A DNA stretch of 64,000 nucleotides from Bifidobacterium breve (lineage in GTDB: Bacteria > Actinomycetota > Thermoleophilia > Solirubrobacterales > Solirubrobacteraceae): contig CAMCUD010000001.1 of assembly GCA_945878865.1 (NCBI GenBank), positions 186,001 to 250,000 of the forward strand, in the 5' to 3' direction. A program made the translations under genes and the position numbers. Of the stretch, positions 24,332-32,421 are shown piece after piece. Below the pieces are notes generated by a model. It saw only the letters and a list, made by a program, of their open reading frames with translations. It did no database searches and was not told the DNA's origin. Every line of letters starts with the position of its first letter. Within the stretch, counting starts at the first letter, position 1.

Positions 24332-24840
24332 CCGTTCGGCTTGACGACGAGCCACGTGCCGCCGAACTCGATGACGTTGTGGCAGAGGATCTGGCCGGTG
24401 CCGTCACCGACGTAGTAGTACATCGGCTTTCCGGCGTAGGTGACCTGGCGGCTGCCGTCGCGGCGCTTCGTCGTGCCGATGAGCGACTGGCGGGCGGCGC
24501 CGCCGGCGCGCGGCTCGCCCTTTGTCAGGACGGGAGGCCACGCCTTCGCGCACGCGCCGTAGCACTGCGCCCGCGAGCTCTGCTCCTTGGTGAAGAGGTA
24601 GAAGACCCGGCCGCTGCCGCTGAACAGCACGCGGCCGAAGCGCGAGCGGCGGGTAGTGACGGTGATGCCGCGCGGACGAGCGGCGGCCGCGGTCGTCGCC
24701 ACGGGCGCGGTCGCAGCCGTCGTCGCGGTCGCGGGCATTGGCGCGGCGGCGGCCGGCTCGTCGTCACCCCCGCACGCCACGAGGGTGAGCGCGGCGGCGG
24801 AGGCGACGAGCGTGGGGAGGGCGAAGCGCGGACGTGACAT
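24319..24840 (-). CDS. Lipoprotein with secreted repeat of unknown function (COG4315-like)
   Basis: This 173-residue lipoprotein has a lipobox VACG after a standard signal and an Ala/Thr-rich spacer. The mature part carries YLFTKEQSSRAQCYGACAKAWPPVLTKGEP and a later GKPMYYYVGDGTGQILCHNVIEFGGTWLVV, matching the PF03640-type duplicated repeat (YxFxxD...C.G.CA..WPP). Four Cys residues in the mature part could form disulfides or bind metal. It diverges from the antiporter gene across the palindrome at 24862. Confidence 0.88.
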   Translation of the reverse strand: MSRPRFALPTLVASAAALTLVACGGDDEPAAAAPMPATATTAATAPVATTAAAARPRGITVTTRRSRFGRVLFSGSGRVFYLFTKEQSSRAQCYGACAKAWPPVLTKGEPRAGGAARQSLIGTTKRRDGSRQVTYAGKPMYYYVGDGTGQILCHNVIEFGGTWLVVKPNGQAA

Positions 24841-24861
24841 GCCCTGCCGTCCCGCGAGGTC

Positions 24862-24887
24862 CGCAAGCGTTACGCGTAACGCTTGCG
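24862..24887. promoter_or_regulatory. Perfect 26-bp palindrome between lipoprotein and antiporter genes
   Basis: The half site CGCAAGCGTTACG (24862-24874) is followed directly by its exact reverse complement to 24887, with no mismatch and no spacer. It lies 21 bp from the lipoprotein ATG and 22 bp from the antiporter ATG. A perfect palindrome of this length centred in a divergent gap is best read as an operator for a dimeric repressor controlling both genes; no regulator gene is adjacent. Confidence 0.75.
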
Positions 24888-24909
24888 TTGACGCTCCAGA
24901 CGAGGCGCC

Positions 24910-26091
24910 ATGTCCCTGGAGAACGTCCTCATCGTCACCGTCGTCGCGTTCGCCGCCCCGTTCGCGCTCGGTCTCGTCCCGGCGCTGCGACTGCCCTCGG
25001 TCGTGCTGGAGATCGTCGCGGGCATCGTCGTCGGGCCCTCGGTGCTCGGATGGGTGGACGTCGACCCTGCGCTGGGCGTGCTGAGCCTCGTCGGCCTTGC
25101 CTTCCTGCTGTTCCTGTCCGGGCTGGAGATCGACTTCGCGGGACTGCGCGGCCAGGTGCTACGCCTCGCCGCGGGCGGCTGGGCGCTCTCGTTCGTGCTC
25201 GCCGTCGTGGTCGGCGCCGGCCTGGGCGCGGCGGGCGCCGTCGACGCGCCGGTGTTCGTCGCCGTCGTCCTCGCCGCGACGTCCCTGGGCATCGTCGTGC
25301 CGGTCCTCAAAGACGCGGGCACGGCGGCGTCCCCGTTCGGTCAGCTCGTCATCGCGGCCGGCACCGTCGCGGACTTCGGCTGCATCATCCTGCTCAGCCT
25401 GCTGTTCACCGGCGAGGGCGGGCCTACGTCGACCGGGATCCTGCTCGCCTCGCTGCTCGCGATCGCGGCGGCGGTCTTCATCGCGGTGCGCCGAGCCGAG
25501 CGCTCGCGCCGCGTGATGGGCACGCTCGCGCGCCTCCAGGACACCACCGCGCAGATCCGCGTGCGTGGCGCGATGATCCTGCTCATCGCGTTCGTCGTGC
25601 TCGCCGAGTCCTTCGGGCTCGAAGCGATCCTCGGCGCGTTCGCCGCGGGCGCCGTCCTCGCGCTCGTCGACCGCGACGAGGCGATGACGCACCCTGAGTT
25701 CCGCCGCAAGCTCGAGGCGATGGGCTTCGGCTTCTTCATCCCGGTCTTCTTCGTGACGAGCGGGGTGCGCTTCGACCTCGGCGCGCTGCTCGACCACCCG
25801 GCGACACTCGCGCTCGTCCCCGTGTTCCTCGCCGCCCTGATCGTGGTGCGTGGCGTGCCCGCGCTGCTGTACCGCCGCACGCTCGACGCGCGCGAAACCA
25901 CCGCCGCCGCGCTGCTGCAGAGCACGTCGCTGCCGTTCATCGTCGCGGCGACCGCGATCGGGCAGGACCTCGGACTCGTCGACGGTGCGAAGGCCGCGGC
26001 GCTCGTGGCCGCAGGGCTGCTCTCCGTGCTGGTCTTCCCGGTCACGGCGCTGGCGGCGCTGGCGCCACGCACCCGACCGGCCGAGGCGTGA
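24910..26091 (+). CDS. Cation/proton antiporter (CPA2, Na+/H+ exchanger domain)
   Basis: This 393-residue integral membrane protein has about 12 hydrophobic helices in the Na_H_Exchanger pattern: LRLPSVVLEIVAGIVVGPSVLG, FLLFLSGLEIDF, AATSLGIVVPVLKD and AGTVADFGCIILL are characteristic CPA2 segments. The C-terminus ends shortly after the last helix, with no cytoplasmic TrkA-N or Usp domain. It exchanges Na+ or K+ for H+. Promoter control through the adjacent 26-bp palindrome is inferred. Confidence 0.9.
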   Translation: MSLENVLIVTVVAFAAPFALGLVPALRLPSVVLEIVAGIVVGPSVLGWVDVDPALGVLSLVGLAFLLFLSGLEIDFAGLRGQVLRLAAGGWALSFVLAVVVGAGLGAAGAVDAPVFVAVVLAATSLGIVVPVLKDAGTAASPFGQLVIAAGTVADFGCIILLSLLFTGEGGPTSTGILLASLLAIAAAVFIAVRRAERSRRVMGTLARLQDTTAQIRVRGAMILLIAFVVLAESFGLEAILGAFAAGAVLALVDRDEAMTHPEFRRKLEAMGFGFFIPVFFVTSGVRFDLGALLDHPATLALVPVFLAALIVVRGVPALLYRRTLDARETTAAALLQSTSLPFIVAATAIGQDLGLVDGAKAAALVAAGLLSVLVFPVTALAALAPRTRPAEA

Positions 26092-26150
26092 GGACCGCTC
26101 TGTCGTCAACCTGACAGACGGATCGCCGACCCCGCCGTAGCGTGCCGGAT

Positions 26151-26900
26151 ATGAGCCCGACCGTCCGCCGCATCGCCTTCCCTCTCCTGCTCCTGGCCGC
26201 CGCCTTCGCCGTGGCGTCCGTCCCCGCCGCCGACGCCGCGGCCGGCAAGAAGTGCCGCGCCCGCGCGGGCACCGTCTACAAGGACGGCGCGACCCGCTAC
26301 TGGCACGAGCGCCGCGGCCTGTACGCGTGCACGACGCTCAATCGCGCGGGCAAGCCGCGCACCGTGCGGTTGGGGCCGTGGACGTCCGGTGGCAAGCTGA
26401 AGGCCGACGGCCCGTTCGTGATGTGGACGACGGTGCGCAACGTCGACGGGACGAAGGTCGACCGGGTGTGGGCCGCCACGGCTGACGGCCCGTCCACGCG
26501 GTGGCTCGCCGGCGTCCCCGCCGTCCCCGCCTCAGGGGATCAGGGGTTCCAGGAGGGCCAGGTCGCGCGGATGCTCGTCAACGGCGAGGGCGGCGCGTGG
26601 ATCACCACGACGAGCGACGTCGTCCTGACCGTCGGCACCACGCCGGACACCGTCACGCCGATCGGCACGCCGCCCATCGCGTTGCGCCCCGACGGCAACG
26701 CGCTGCTCATCGGGAGCTTCCCCGCGACGCCGCCCGCCCAGCTCGCCTCCAGCGGCCGTCTCTCCGCCGACACCGACGAGGCCGACGACTGCGGCGGCGT
26801 CATGCACCACAGCCTCACCGTCACCCCCGGCGGCGCCGAGCCGGTGGGCGCGACGTGGTACCACGCCGTGCCCGCCGACCCGGTGATCTGCAACCTCTGA
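26151..26900 (+). CDS. Secreted protein of unknown function
   Basis: From ATG 26151 this is 249 residues with a signal peptide (RRIAFPLLLLAAAFAVASVPAADAAA). The mature protein starts with KKCRARAGTVYKDGATRYWHERRGLYACTTL and continues with propeller-like strands (VMWTTVRNVDGTKVDRVWAATADG). No enzyme motif is seen. It ends TGA immediately followed by the TCA (minus-strand TGA) of egtD, forming TGATCA with zero spacing. Confidence 0.75.
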   Translation: MSPTVRRIAFPLLLLAAAFAVASVPAADAAAGKKCRARAGTVYKDGATRYWHERRGLYACTTLNRAGKPRTVRLGPWTSGGKLKADGPFVMWTTVRNVDGTKVDRVWAATADGPSTRWLAGVPAVPASGDQGFQEGQVARMLVNGEGGAWITTTSDVVLTVGTTPDTVTPIGTPPIALRPDGNALLIGSFPATPPAQLASSGRLSADTDEADDCGGVMHHSLTVTPGGAEPVGATWYHAVPADPVICNL

Positions 26901-27904
26901 TCAGGCGGGCTCGAGCAGCGACATCCCGTACCAGCCGTCGGCGTCCTCGTACCAGGCGCGCAGGGCCAGCCCGGCCTTGCGCGCCGAGCGCTCGATGACC
27001 TCCCGGCGGAACTTGCGGCTGATCTCCGTGAGGATGGACTCGCCCTCGAGGAAGGGCACCTCCAGGCCGAGGCTGGCGATCCGGACGACCTGCGCCCGGG
27101 TGCTGCGCAGCCGCATCTCGATGCGTTCGAGCGCCGGGTTCCACGCCGCCTCGTGGGCGAACGCCTCCTCATCGAAGTCGGCGTGCAGCTCGCGGTTGAC
27201 GACGCGCAGGACGTTGCGGTTGAACGCCGCCGTCACGCCGGCCGCATCGTCGTAGGCCGGCTCGATGATCGCCGGGTCCTTCACGAGGTCGTGGCCGAGC
27301 AGCAGCGCGTCGCCATCCCGGAGAATCCACGGATCTTCGTGAAGAACGCATGGACCTCGACGGGCTGCAGATTGCCGATCGTGCTGCCCAGGAACGCCAC
27401 GAGCCGCGGGCCGGCCGGGTCGCTCGCGCCCAACGCCCGCAGGTCGGCGGTGAAGTCGCAGACCTGCGCGGAGATCTCCACGCCCGGGTATCGCGCGACG
27501 AGCCCGGGCAGCGCCGCTTCCATCGCGCTCGCGCTCACGTCCACCGGGACGTAGCGCTCGAGCGTTCCGGCATCGCGCAGCGGATCGAGCAGGAGCGGCG
27601 ACTTCGTCGAGGATCCTGAGCCCAGCTCGATGACCTCGGCGGCCGGCAGCTCGCCTGCGAGCTCCGACCCGATGTCGGCCAGCAGCGCCGCCTCGCGGCG
27701 GGTCGGGTAGTACTCGGGGACCTCGCAGATCGCGTCGAACAGCTCGCTGCCGCGCGCGTCGTAGAACCACTTGGGCGGCAGGGCCTTCGGCGCCGTCGAC
27801 AGACCGGTCAGCACATCGGCGGCAAGCGCGGTCCACGTCTCGGGAAAGGCGTGCAGCTCGACGCCGGCCGCCTCCAGGGCGGCAAGATCGGCGGATGCGG
27901 TCAT
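26901..27904 (-). pseudogene. egtD: egtD, histidine N-alpha-methyltransferase, with apparent single-base frameshift
   Basis: EgtD trimethylates histidine to hercynine, the first step of ergothioneine synthesis. The frame opening at 27904 encodes the N-terminal two-thirds (KWFYDARGSELFDAICEVPEYYPTRREAALL, ELGSGSSTKSPLLL, FLGSTIGNL) and then fails near 27318-27325. The rest (DGDALLLGHDLVKDPAIIEPAYDDAAGVTAAFN to the end SRKFRREVIERSARKAGLALRAWYEDADGWYGM) continues in another frame. One missing base in the TTCTCCGGG run would restore GFLRDGDALLLG. It overlaps egtB by 4 bp. It may be a real mutation or a sequence error. Confidence 0.85.
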
Positions 27905-29082
27905 CGGTCCTCCTCGGGGGTGGCGAGACGGACGCCGGCGAAGATCTGCCGACGCTGCGGATGGTCCCAGTTGCGGAAGCTGAGGCGGTGCGTACCCGGC
28001 GACGACGCCCACGAAGCGCCTCGCAGGACGCGGTAGCCACCGCCGAAGAAGACCGCCGAGTACTCAGGATATGGATACGCCACGAAGCCGGGATAGCCGG
28101 CGAACTCGCTCGCCGTCCATTCCCACACCTGGCCGACGCCGTCCAGCGCCCCGGCCCGGGCAGCGGCCTCCCACTCGAACTCCGTGGGCAGCCGCGCGCC
28201 GGCCCAGTGGGCGAACGCGTCGGCCTCGTGCGCGCTGACGTGGAGCACGGGCGCGCCGTCGACGAGCGGCCGCTCTGCGTCGAAGACCCGTGACGAGCGC
28301 AGGTCCTCGGCCCAGAACTGCGGGCGCTCGATCGCGTTCGTCGCGCGCCACGCCCAGCCCTCGGCCGTCCACCAGCGCGGATCGCGGTAGCCGCCCTCCT
28401 CGACGAACACGCGCCACTCCCCGTTGCTCACGGGCGCGCGGTGGATGCCGAACGCCGGGAGCTCGCGGCGATGCGCGGGACGCTCGTTGTCGTAGGAGAA
28501 CCCGCGCACCGCGCCGATGCGGTGATGGCCGGCCTCCACGCGGGCGATCCCGCGCGCGACCGGCTGCAGCTCGACCGGCGTCCTGGGTGCGTACGTCCCG
28601 GGGGCCGCCAGCTGCAGGCACTGCAGCATCGTCTCGGTGTGCTGTTCCTCGTGCTCGGCGATCAGACCGAACATAAGGCCGTCGCGATCCAGCGGCGCAG
28701 CGGCCGGGCCGAAGTCGGCGTGGGCGAGCGCCTCGAGCGTCCGGTCGTGGATCGCCGCCATGTAGGCCAGCGCCTCCTCGGTGCGCAGCATCGGCAGCGT
28801 GCCGCGCTCGGCGCGCGGGGTCTCGGTCGCGTCGTAGAGCGCGAAGAGCTCCGGGCGCAATGGCGGCGGCGCGTCCTCCCGGCGGCTGAGCCACAGGTCG
28901 GCGAACGCCGCGATGTGGCCCAGATCCCAGACGAGCGGGCTCATGAGCGGGCTGTGCACGCGTTCGAGATCCGCTTCGGCGACATCGGCGACGAGGCCGA
29001 GGACACGGCGGCGCGCGGCGATGAGACGGCTGGCGATCGCGTCGGCCTGGTGGGCGCTTCGCGGTGCGGTCAGGGTCTGCAT
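27901..29082 (-). CDS. egtB: Ergothioneine synthase EgtB (iron-dependent sulfoxide synthase)
   Basis: This 393-residue protein has an N-terminal DinB_2-like domain with the iron-binding HxxxHxE motif EHEEQHTE (His144, His148, Glu150) and an additional His56 in WDLGHIAAF. The C-terminal formylglycine-generating-enzyme-like domain ends GGGYRVLRGASWASSPGTHRLSFRNWDHP...FAGVRLA. It joins hercynine and a thiol (gamma-glutamylcysteine or cysteine) to form the sulfoxide. It is first in a two-gene leftward operon with egtD; no egtA, egtC or egtE is nearby. Confidence 0.95.
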   Translation of the reverse strand: MQTLTAPRSAHQADAIASRLIAARRRVLGLVADVAEADLERVHSPLMSPLVWDLGHIAAFADLWLSRREDAPPPLRPELFALYDATETPRAERGTLPMLRTEEALAYMAAIHDRTLEALAHADFGPAAAPLDRDGLMFGLIAEHEEQHTETMLQCLQLAAPGTYAPRTPVELQPVARGIARVEAGHHRIGAVRGFSYDNERPAHRRELPAFGIHRAPVSNGEWRVFVEEGGYRDPRWWTAEGWAWRATNAIERPQFWAEDLRSSRVFDAERPLVDGAPVLHVSAHEADAFAHWAGARLPTEFEWEAAARAGALDGVGQVWEWTASEFAGYPGFVAYPYPEYSAVFFGGGYRVLRGASWASSPGTHRLSFRNWDHPQRRQIFAGVRLATPEEDR

Positions 29083-29189
29083 GGTGGCTCCCGTCTCCTC
29101 GTCGGTCCTGGCGTTACACGGCGACTTCGCAGGCGAACGTATGCCCGGTTCAGGCCAGGAGATGTCCGCGTTACAGGACGTTCACTTGA

Positions 29190-29201
29190 TAGATCGCTCT
29201 A
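29190..29201. promoter_or_regulatory. TetR-type operator dyad between egtB and tetR genes
   Basis: TAGATCGCTCTA has arms TAGA and TCTA and lies 19 bp before the GTG of the TetR gene. Its form resembles many TetR half-site pairs. It probably mediates autoregulation. In the same 138-bp gap the word GCGTTACA occurs twice in direct orientation, at 29111-29118 and 29168-29175. Confidence 0.45.
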
Positions 29202-29220
29202 CTGATGTCAGGATGCGCCG

Positions 29221-29817
29221 GTGCCCGCCGCTGAGACCCAGCTCCCCACCCGCGACCGCATCCTGTTCACGAGCGCCGAGCTCTTCCGGCGCCAGGGCTA
29301 CGCGGGCACGGGGCTGAAGCAGATCACCGCGCAGGCCCCTGCCCCGTTCGGCTCGCTCTACCACTTCTGGCCGGGCGGCAAGGAGGAGCTCGCGGCTGAG
29401 GTGATCCGCACGGGCGGCGACTTCTTCCTCGCCCTCTACCGGGCGATCATCGACGCGGCGCCCGACCTGCTCACGGGCGTGGGGGACTTCTTCACCGGCG
29501 CCGGGGAGACGGTCGCGGCCACCGACTACCAGGACGCGTGCCCGATCGCCACGGTCGCCGGGGAGATCGCCTCGACGCACGAGCCGCTGCGCGCGGCCAG
29601 CGCCGACGTCTTCGAGCTGTGGCTCGGCGCGCTGACGGAGGACCTGGTGACGGCGGAGGTCCCTCGCGCGCGTGCGCGCGAACTGTCGCTGAGCATCCTG
29701 GCGCTCCTGGAAGGCGCGTTCCTGCTGTGCCGCACGCTGCGGTCCACCGAGCCGATGACCGCGGCGGGCGCCGCGGCAGTCGCGCTCCTCACCCCTGACC
29801 TGGAGGCCGACGCATGA
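29221..29817 (+). CDS. TetR/AcrR family transcriptional regulator
   Basis: This 198-residue protein starts with GTG. The N-terminal helix-turn-helix is TRDRILFTSAELFRRQGYAGTGLKQITAQAPAPFGSLYHFWPGGKEELAAEVI, typical of TetR with the YxHF-type recognition helix. The remaining helices form a ligand domain (Cys in DYQDACPIATV). It overlaps the following small membrane protein gene by 4 bp, so it probably controls that gene and itself. Confidence 0.93.
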   Translation: MPAAETQLPTRDRILFTSAELFRRQGYAGTGLKQITAQAPAPFGSLYHFWPGGKEELAAEVIRTGGDFFLALYRAIIDAAPDLLTGVGDFFTGAGETVAATDYQDACPIATVAGEIASTHEPLRAASADVFELWLGALTEDLVTAEVPRARARELSLSILALLEGAFLLCRTLRSTEPMTAAGAAAVALLTPDLEADA

Positions 29818-30227
29818 CCCTCGAACGCACGGCCCGCATCATCATCGGCGTGGCGATCGCCGTGTCGGTCGTCCACTACGTCGACAACTACGTCAACTAC
29901 AGCGACTACCCGGTCCCCGACTCCGGGCCGGTGCCCTCGGCGACCGTCGTCGGCGTGTCGTGGTTCCTCTTCACCGCGGCCGCGGTCGCCGGCCTGTGGT
30001 TCCTGCACCAGGGCCGTCTGCGTGCGGCGGCGATCGCGTTCGCCGTGTACTCCGGGTCGGGCCTCGTGGGGTTCGGCCACTACACCGCGCCGGGCGCGAC
30101 CTCGATGGTGTGGTGGCGTCAGGCGCACATCGTCGCGGACATCCTCTGCGGGATCGCGGTGCTGGCACTCGCGGTGGCGTGCGCGCGGGCGGCGCGGGAG
30201 GAGCGGGTGCCGGCAGAGGGGGTGTGA
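29814..30227 (+). CDS. Small membrane protein co-transcribed with TetR
   Basis: This 137-residue protein has four hydrophobic helices (ARIIIGVAIAVSVVHYVDNYV, VVGVSWFLFTAAAVAGLWFL, LRAAAIAFAVYSGSGLVGFGHY and AHIVADILCGIAVLALAVACA). His and Tyr residues sit near the helix ends. It is translationally coupled to the TetR gene and is likely its main target. No family is recognised. Confidence 0.75.
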   Translation: MTLERTARIIIGVAIAVSVVHYVDNYVNYSDYPVPDSGPVPSATVVGVSWFLFTAAAVAGLWFLHQGRLRAAAIAFAVYSGSGLVGFGHYTAPGATSMVWWRQAHIVADILCGIAVLALAVACARAAREERVPAEGV

Positions 30228-30295
30228 CCCGGGTGCGCACCACAGCTCCGACATTGCGGCCGTCCTCAGACCGCATCCCGCGCAAGGCTGCGGAT

Positions 30296-30661
30296 ATGCC
30301 CACCATCACCCACCTCGACTACGTCGGCGTCCCCGCCGAGGACACCGCGCGCGCCGCCGCGTTCTACGCGGACGTCCTGAACCTCCGCCGCGACGACCAC
30401 AGCGACGCCGAGTTCTGGATCGGCGACCAGTGCATCTCCATCTGGGAGCCCGCGAAGTTCGGCATGCCGTTCGCGCCGCAGAAGAACGCCCACCTCGCGC
30501 TGCACGTCGACGATGTCGCCGCCACCCGCAAGGAGCTCGAGGCCAAGGGCGTCGAGTTCGCCGGCGACATCCTCGACAGCGGCGTCTGCCACATGGCGTT
30601 CTTCACGGACACCGAGGGCAACGACCTCATGCTGCACGCGCGGTACGCGCCGGCGGCGTAG
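30296..30661 (+). CDS. VOC-superfamily (glyoxalase-like) protein
   Basis: This 121-residue protein has a single VOC beta-alpha-beta-beta-beta module pair: ITHLDYVGVPAEDTARAAAFYADVLNLRRD at the start and HLALHVDDVAATRKELEAKGVEF later, ending MAFFTDTEGNDLMLHARY. Candidate metal ligands are His6, His70 and Glu107. It could be a dioxygenase, isomerase or resistance-type binding protein; the sequence does not decide. Its stop is 3 bp from the convergent DUF1801 gene. Confidence 0.85.
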   Translation: MPTITHLDYVGVPAEDTARAAAFYADVLNLRRDDHSDAEFWIGDQCISIWEPAKFGMPFAPQKNAHLALHVDDVAATRKELEAKGVEFAGDILDSGVCHMAFFTDTEGNDLMLHARYAPAA

Positions 30662-30664
30662 GCG

Positions 30665-31018
30665 TCAACCGATCTCGCGGCGCCGCAGCCGGACGACGTC
30701 CTCGACGACGTCGTCGGGCAGCGGCGTCGCGGCGGTGAAGCGGATCGTCCCCTTCGAGAGCGACCGGCCCTCGAGCCGGCCCGCGACCGCGGCGACCACC
30801 TCCGGGCTGAACGGGTAGAGGGCCAGGTGCTTCGCCGTGACCTGCATCCCGAGCAGTGGCTTGCCCGCGACGCGAAACGCGGGCATCCCGTAGCTCGTCC
30901 CCTCCTCGGCCTCGGGGACCACGCGTCTGACGATCTCGCAGACCCGCGCCAGCGCCGCCCGCGCGTCCGGCGGCAGACCCTCGACGTACTCGGAGACGTC
31001 CCCCACCCGGCACATCAT
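30665..31018 (-). CDS. DUF1801-family protein
   Basis: This 117-residue small soluble protein has VSEYVEGLPPDARAALARVCEIVRRVVPEAEEGTSYGMPAFRV and KHLALYPFSP, the core of the YdhG-like/DUF1801 fold, followed by KGTIRFTAATPLPDDVVEDVVRLRRRE. The start is the ATG at 31018 (another ATG lies three bases on). The function of the family is not known. It diverges from the disulfide oxidoreductase gene over a 28-bp gap. Confidence 0.85.
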   Translation of the reverse strand: MMCRVGDVSEYVEGLPPDARAALARVCEIVRRVVPEAEEGTSYGMPAFRVAGKPLLGMQVTAKHLALYPFSPEVVAAVAGRLEGRSLSKGTIRFTAATPLPDDVVEDVVRLRRREIG

Positions 31019-31046
31019 CGCTCGGCGCGCGGCTAGCGTCCACGTC

Positions 31047-32390
31047 ATGCCCACGCGCCTGGCCATCGTCGGCGGCAACCCCGCCGGCATGAGCGCCGCT
31101 TCCGTCGCGAAGCGGCGCGACCCCGACCTCGAGGTCGTCGCCTTCGAGCGCGGGCCGTACACGTCGTACGCGGCGTGCGGGATCCCGTACCTCGTCGGCG
31201 GGAAGATCGCGGAGGTCGACGACCTCATCGCCCGCTCGCCCGACCAGCACCGTGAGAACGGCATCGACGTCCGCACGCGGACGAAGGTCACCGCGATCGA
31301 CCTGAGCGCCCGCACGCTCAGCGTCGAGGACGAGCAGACCCGCGAGACGTCGAGCGAGCCGTTCGACCAGCTCGTCATCGCCACCGGCGCGACCCCGGCG
31401 CTGCCCGACATCCCGGGCGCCCAGGCCACCGAACCCGCCCACACCCTCGACGCCGCGGCCAGCCTGCGCGGCGAGGTCAAACGCCACGGCGAGCGCGCCG
31501 TCGTCATCGGCGCGGGCTACATCGGGCTGGAGATGGCGGAGAACCTCGTCAACCGCGGGCTGCAGGTCACGATGATCGACCGCTCGCCGCAGGTGATGAC
31601 GACGCTCGACGCCGACATGGCCACGCACGTGCAGGACGCCGCCGAGGGCCACGCGATCACCGTGCTGCTCAACGTCGACGTGCACGAGATCGTCCGCGAC
31701 GACGCCGGCCGGCCGACGTGCGTGCGCACGAGCGAAGGCGACCTGCCAGCCGACCACGTCGTTATCGGCACCGGGGCAAAGCCCGACGTCGAACTGGCCA
31801 AGGCGGCTGGGATCACCATCGGCGAGACGGGCGCGATCGCCGTCGACGACACCATGCGCGCCCCGAGCCACGACGGCGTCTTCGCCGCGGGCGACTGCGT
31901 CGAGAGCCACCACCGCATCCTCGGCAAGCCCGCGAACATCCAGCTCGGCACGCACGCCAATCAGCAGGGGCGGATCGCGGGCATCAACGTGGCCGGCGGC
32001 GACGCGCACTTCCCCGGGGTCCTCGGAACCGCGATCAGCCGGATCTGCCGCTATGAGGTGTCGCGCACCGGGCTGAGCGAGCGCGAGGCCGCCGACGCGG
32101 GGATCGAGACGGTCGCCGCGAAGATCCAGACATCCACCCGCGCGCCGTACTACCCGGGCGCCGGGCCGGTCTGGGTCAAGCTCATCGCCGAGCGCGGAAC
32201 CAAGCGCCTGCTCGGCGGCCAGATCGTCGGCACCGAGACGGCCGGCAAGCGCATCGACACGATCGCCGCCGCGCTCTGGAACGGCATGACCGCGGACGAG
32301 CTGCAGTTCGTCGACCTCGCCTACGCCCCACCGGTCAGCCCGGTGCGAGACCCCGTCTTGGTTGCCGCCAGGGCGTTGGCCGACCAGTAG
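31047..32390 (+). CDS. FAD-dependent pyridine nucleotide-disulfide oxidoreductase (CoA-disulfide reductase/NADH oxidase type)
   Basis: This 447-residue flavoenzyme has an N-terminal FAD motif (AIVGGNPAGMSAAS; the usual third Gly region is slightly altered to GNPAG), redox Cys44 in SYAACGIPYLVGG, ATGATP, an NAD-binding VVIGAGYIGLEMAE and the second FAD motif GVFAAGDCVE. The C-terminal dimerisation domain is complete. The single-Cys active site is that of CoA-disulfide reductases and NADH oxidases or peroxidases, acting on thiol redox in the cytosol. Confidence 0.92.
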   Translation: MPTRLAIVGGNPAGMSAASVAKRRDPDLEVVAFERGPYTSYAACGIPYLVGGKIAEVDDLIARSPDQHRENGIDVRTRTKVTAIDLSARTLSVEDEQTRETSSEPFDQLVIATGATPALPDIPGAQATEPAHTLDAAASLRGEVKRHGERAVVIGAGYIGLEMAENLVNRGLQVTMIDRSPQVMTTLDADMATHVQDAAEGHAITVLLNVDVHEIVRDDAGRPTCVRTSEGDLPADHVVIGTGAKPDVELAKAAGITIGETGAIAVDDTMRAPSHDGVFAAGDCVESHHRILGKPANIQLGTHANQQGRIAGINVAGGDAHFPGVLGTAISRICRYEVSRTGLSEREAADAGIETVAAKIQTSTRAPYYPGAGPVWVKLIAERGTKRLLGGQIVGTETAGKRIDTIAAALWNGMTADELQFVDLAYAPPVSPVRDPVLVAARALADQ

Positions 32391-32421
32391 CATCGGCGCG
32401 GAGTCTCCGGGGAGGGAGCCC

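Noticed and set aside
31047-32390. Thioredoxin or mycothione reductase assignment
   Set aside because: Only one redox Cys (YAACGIPY) is present in place of a CxxxxC or CxxC pair; the CoA-disulfide reductase/NADH oxidase type fits better.
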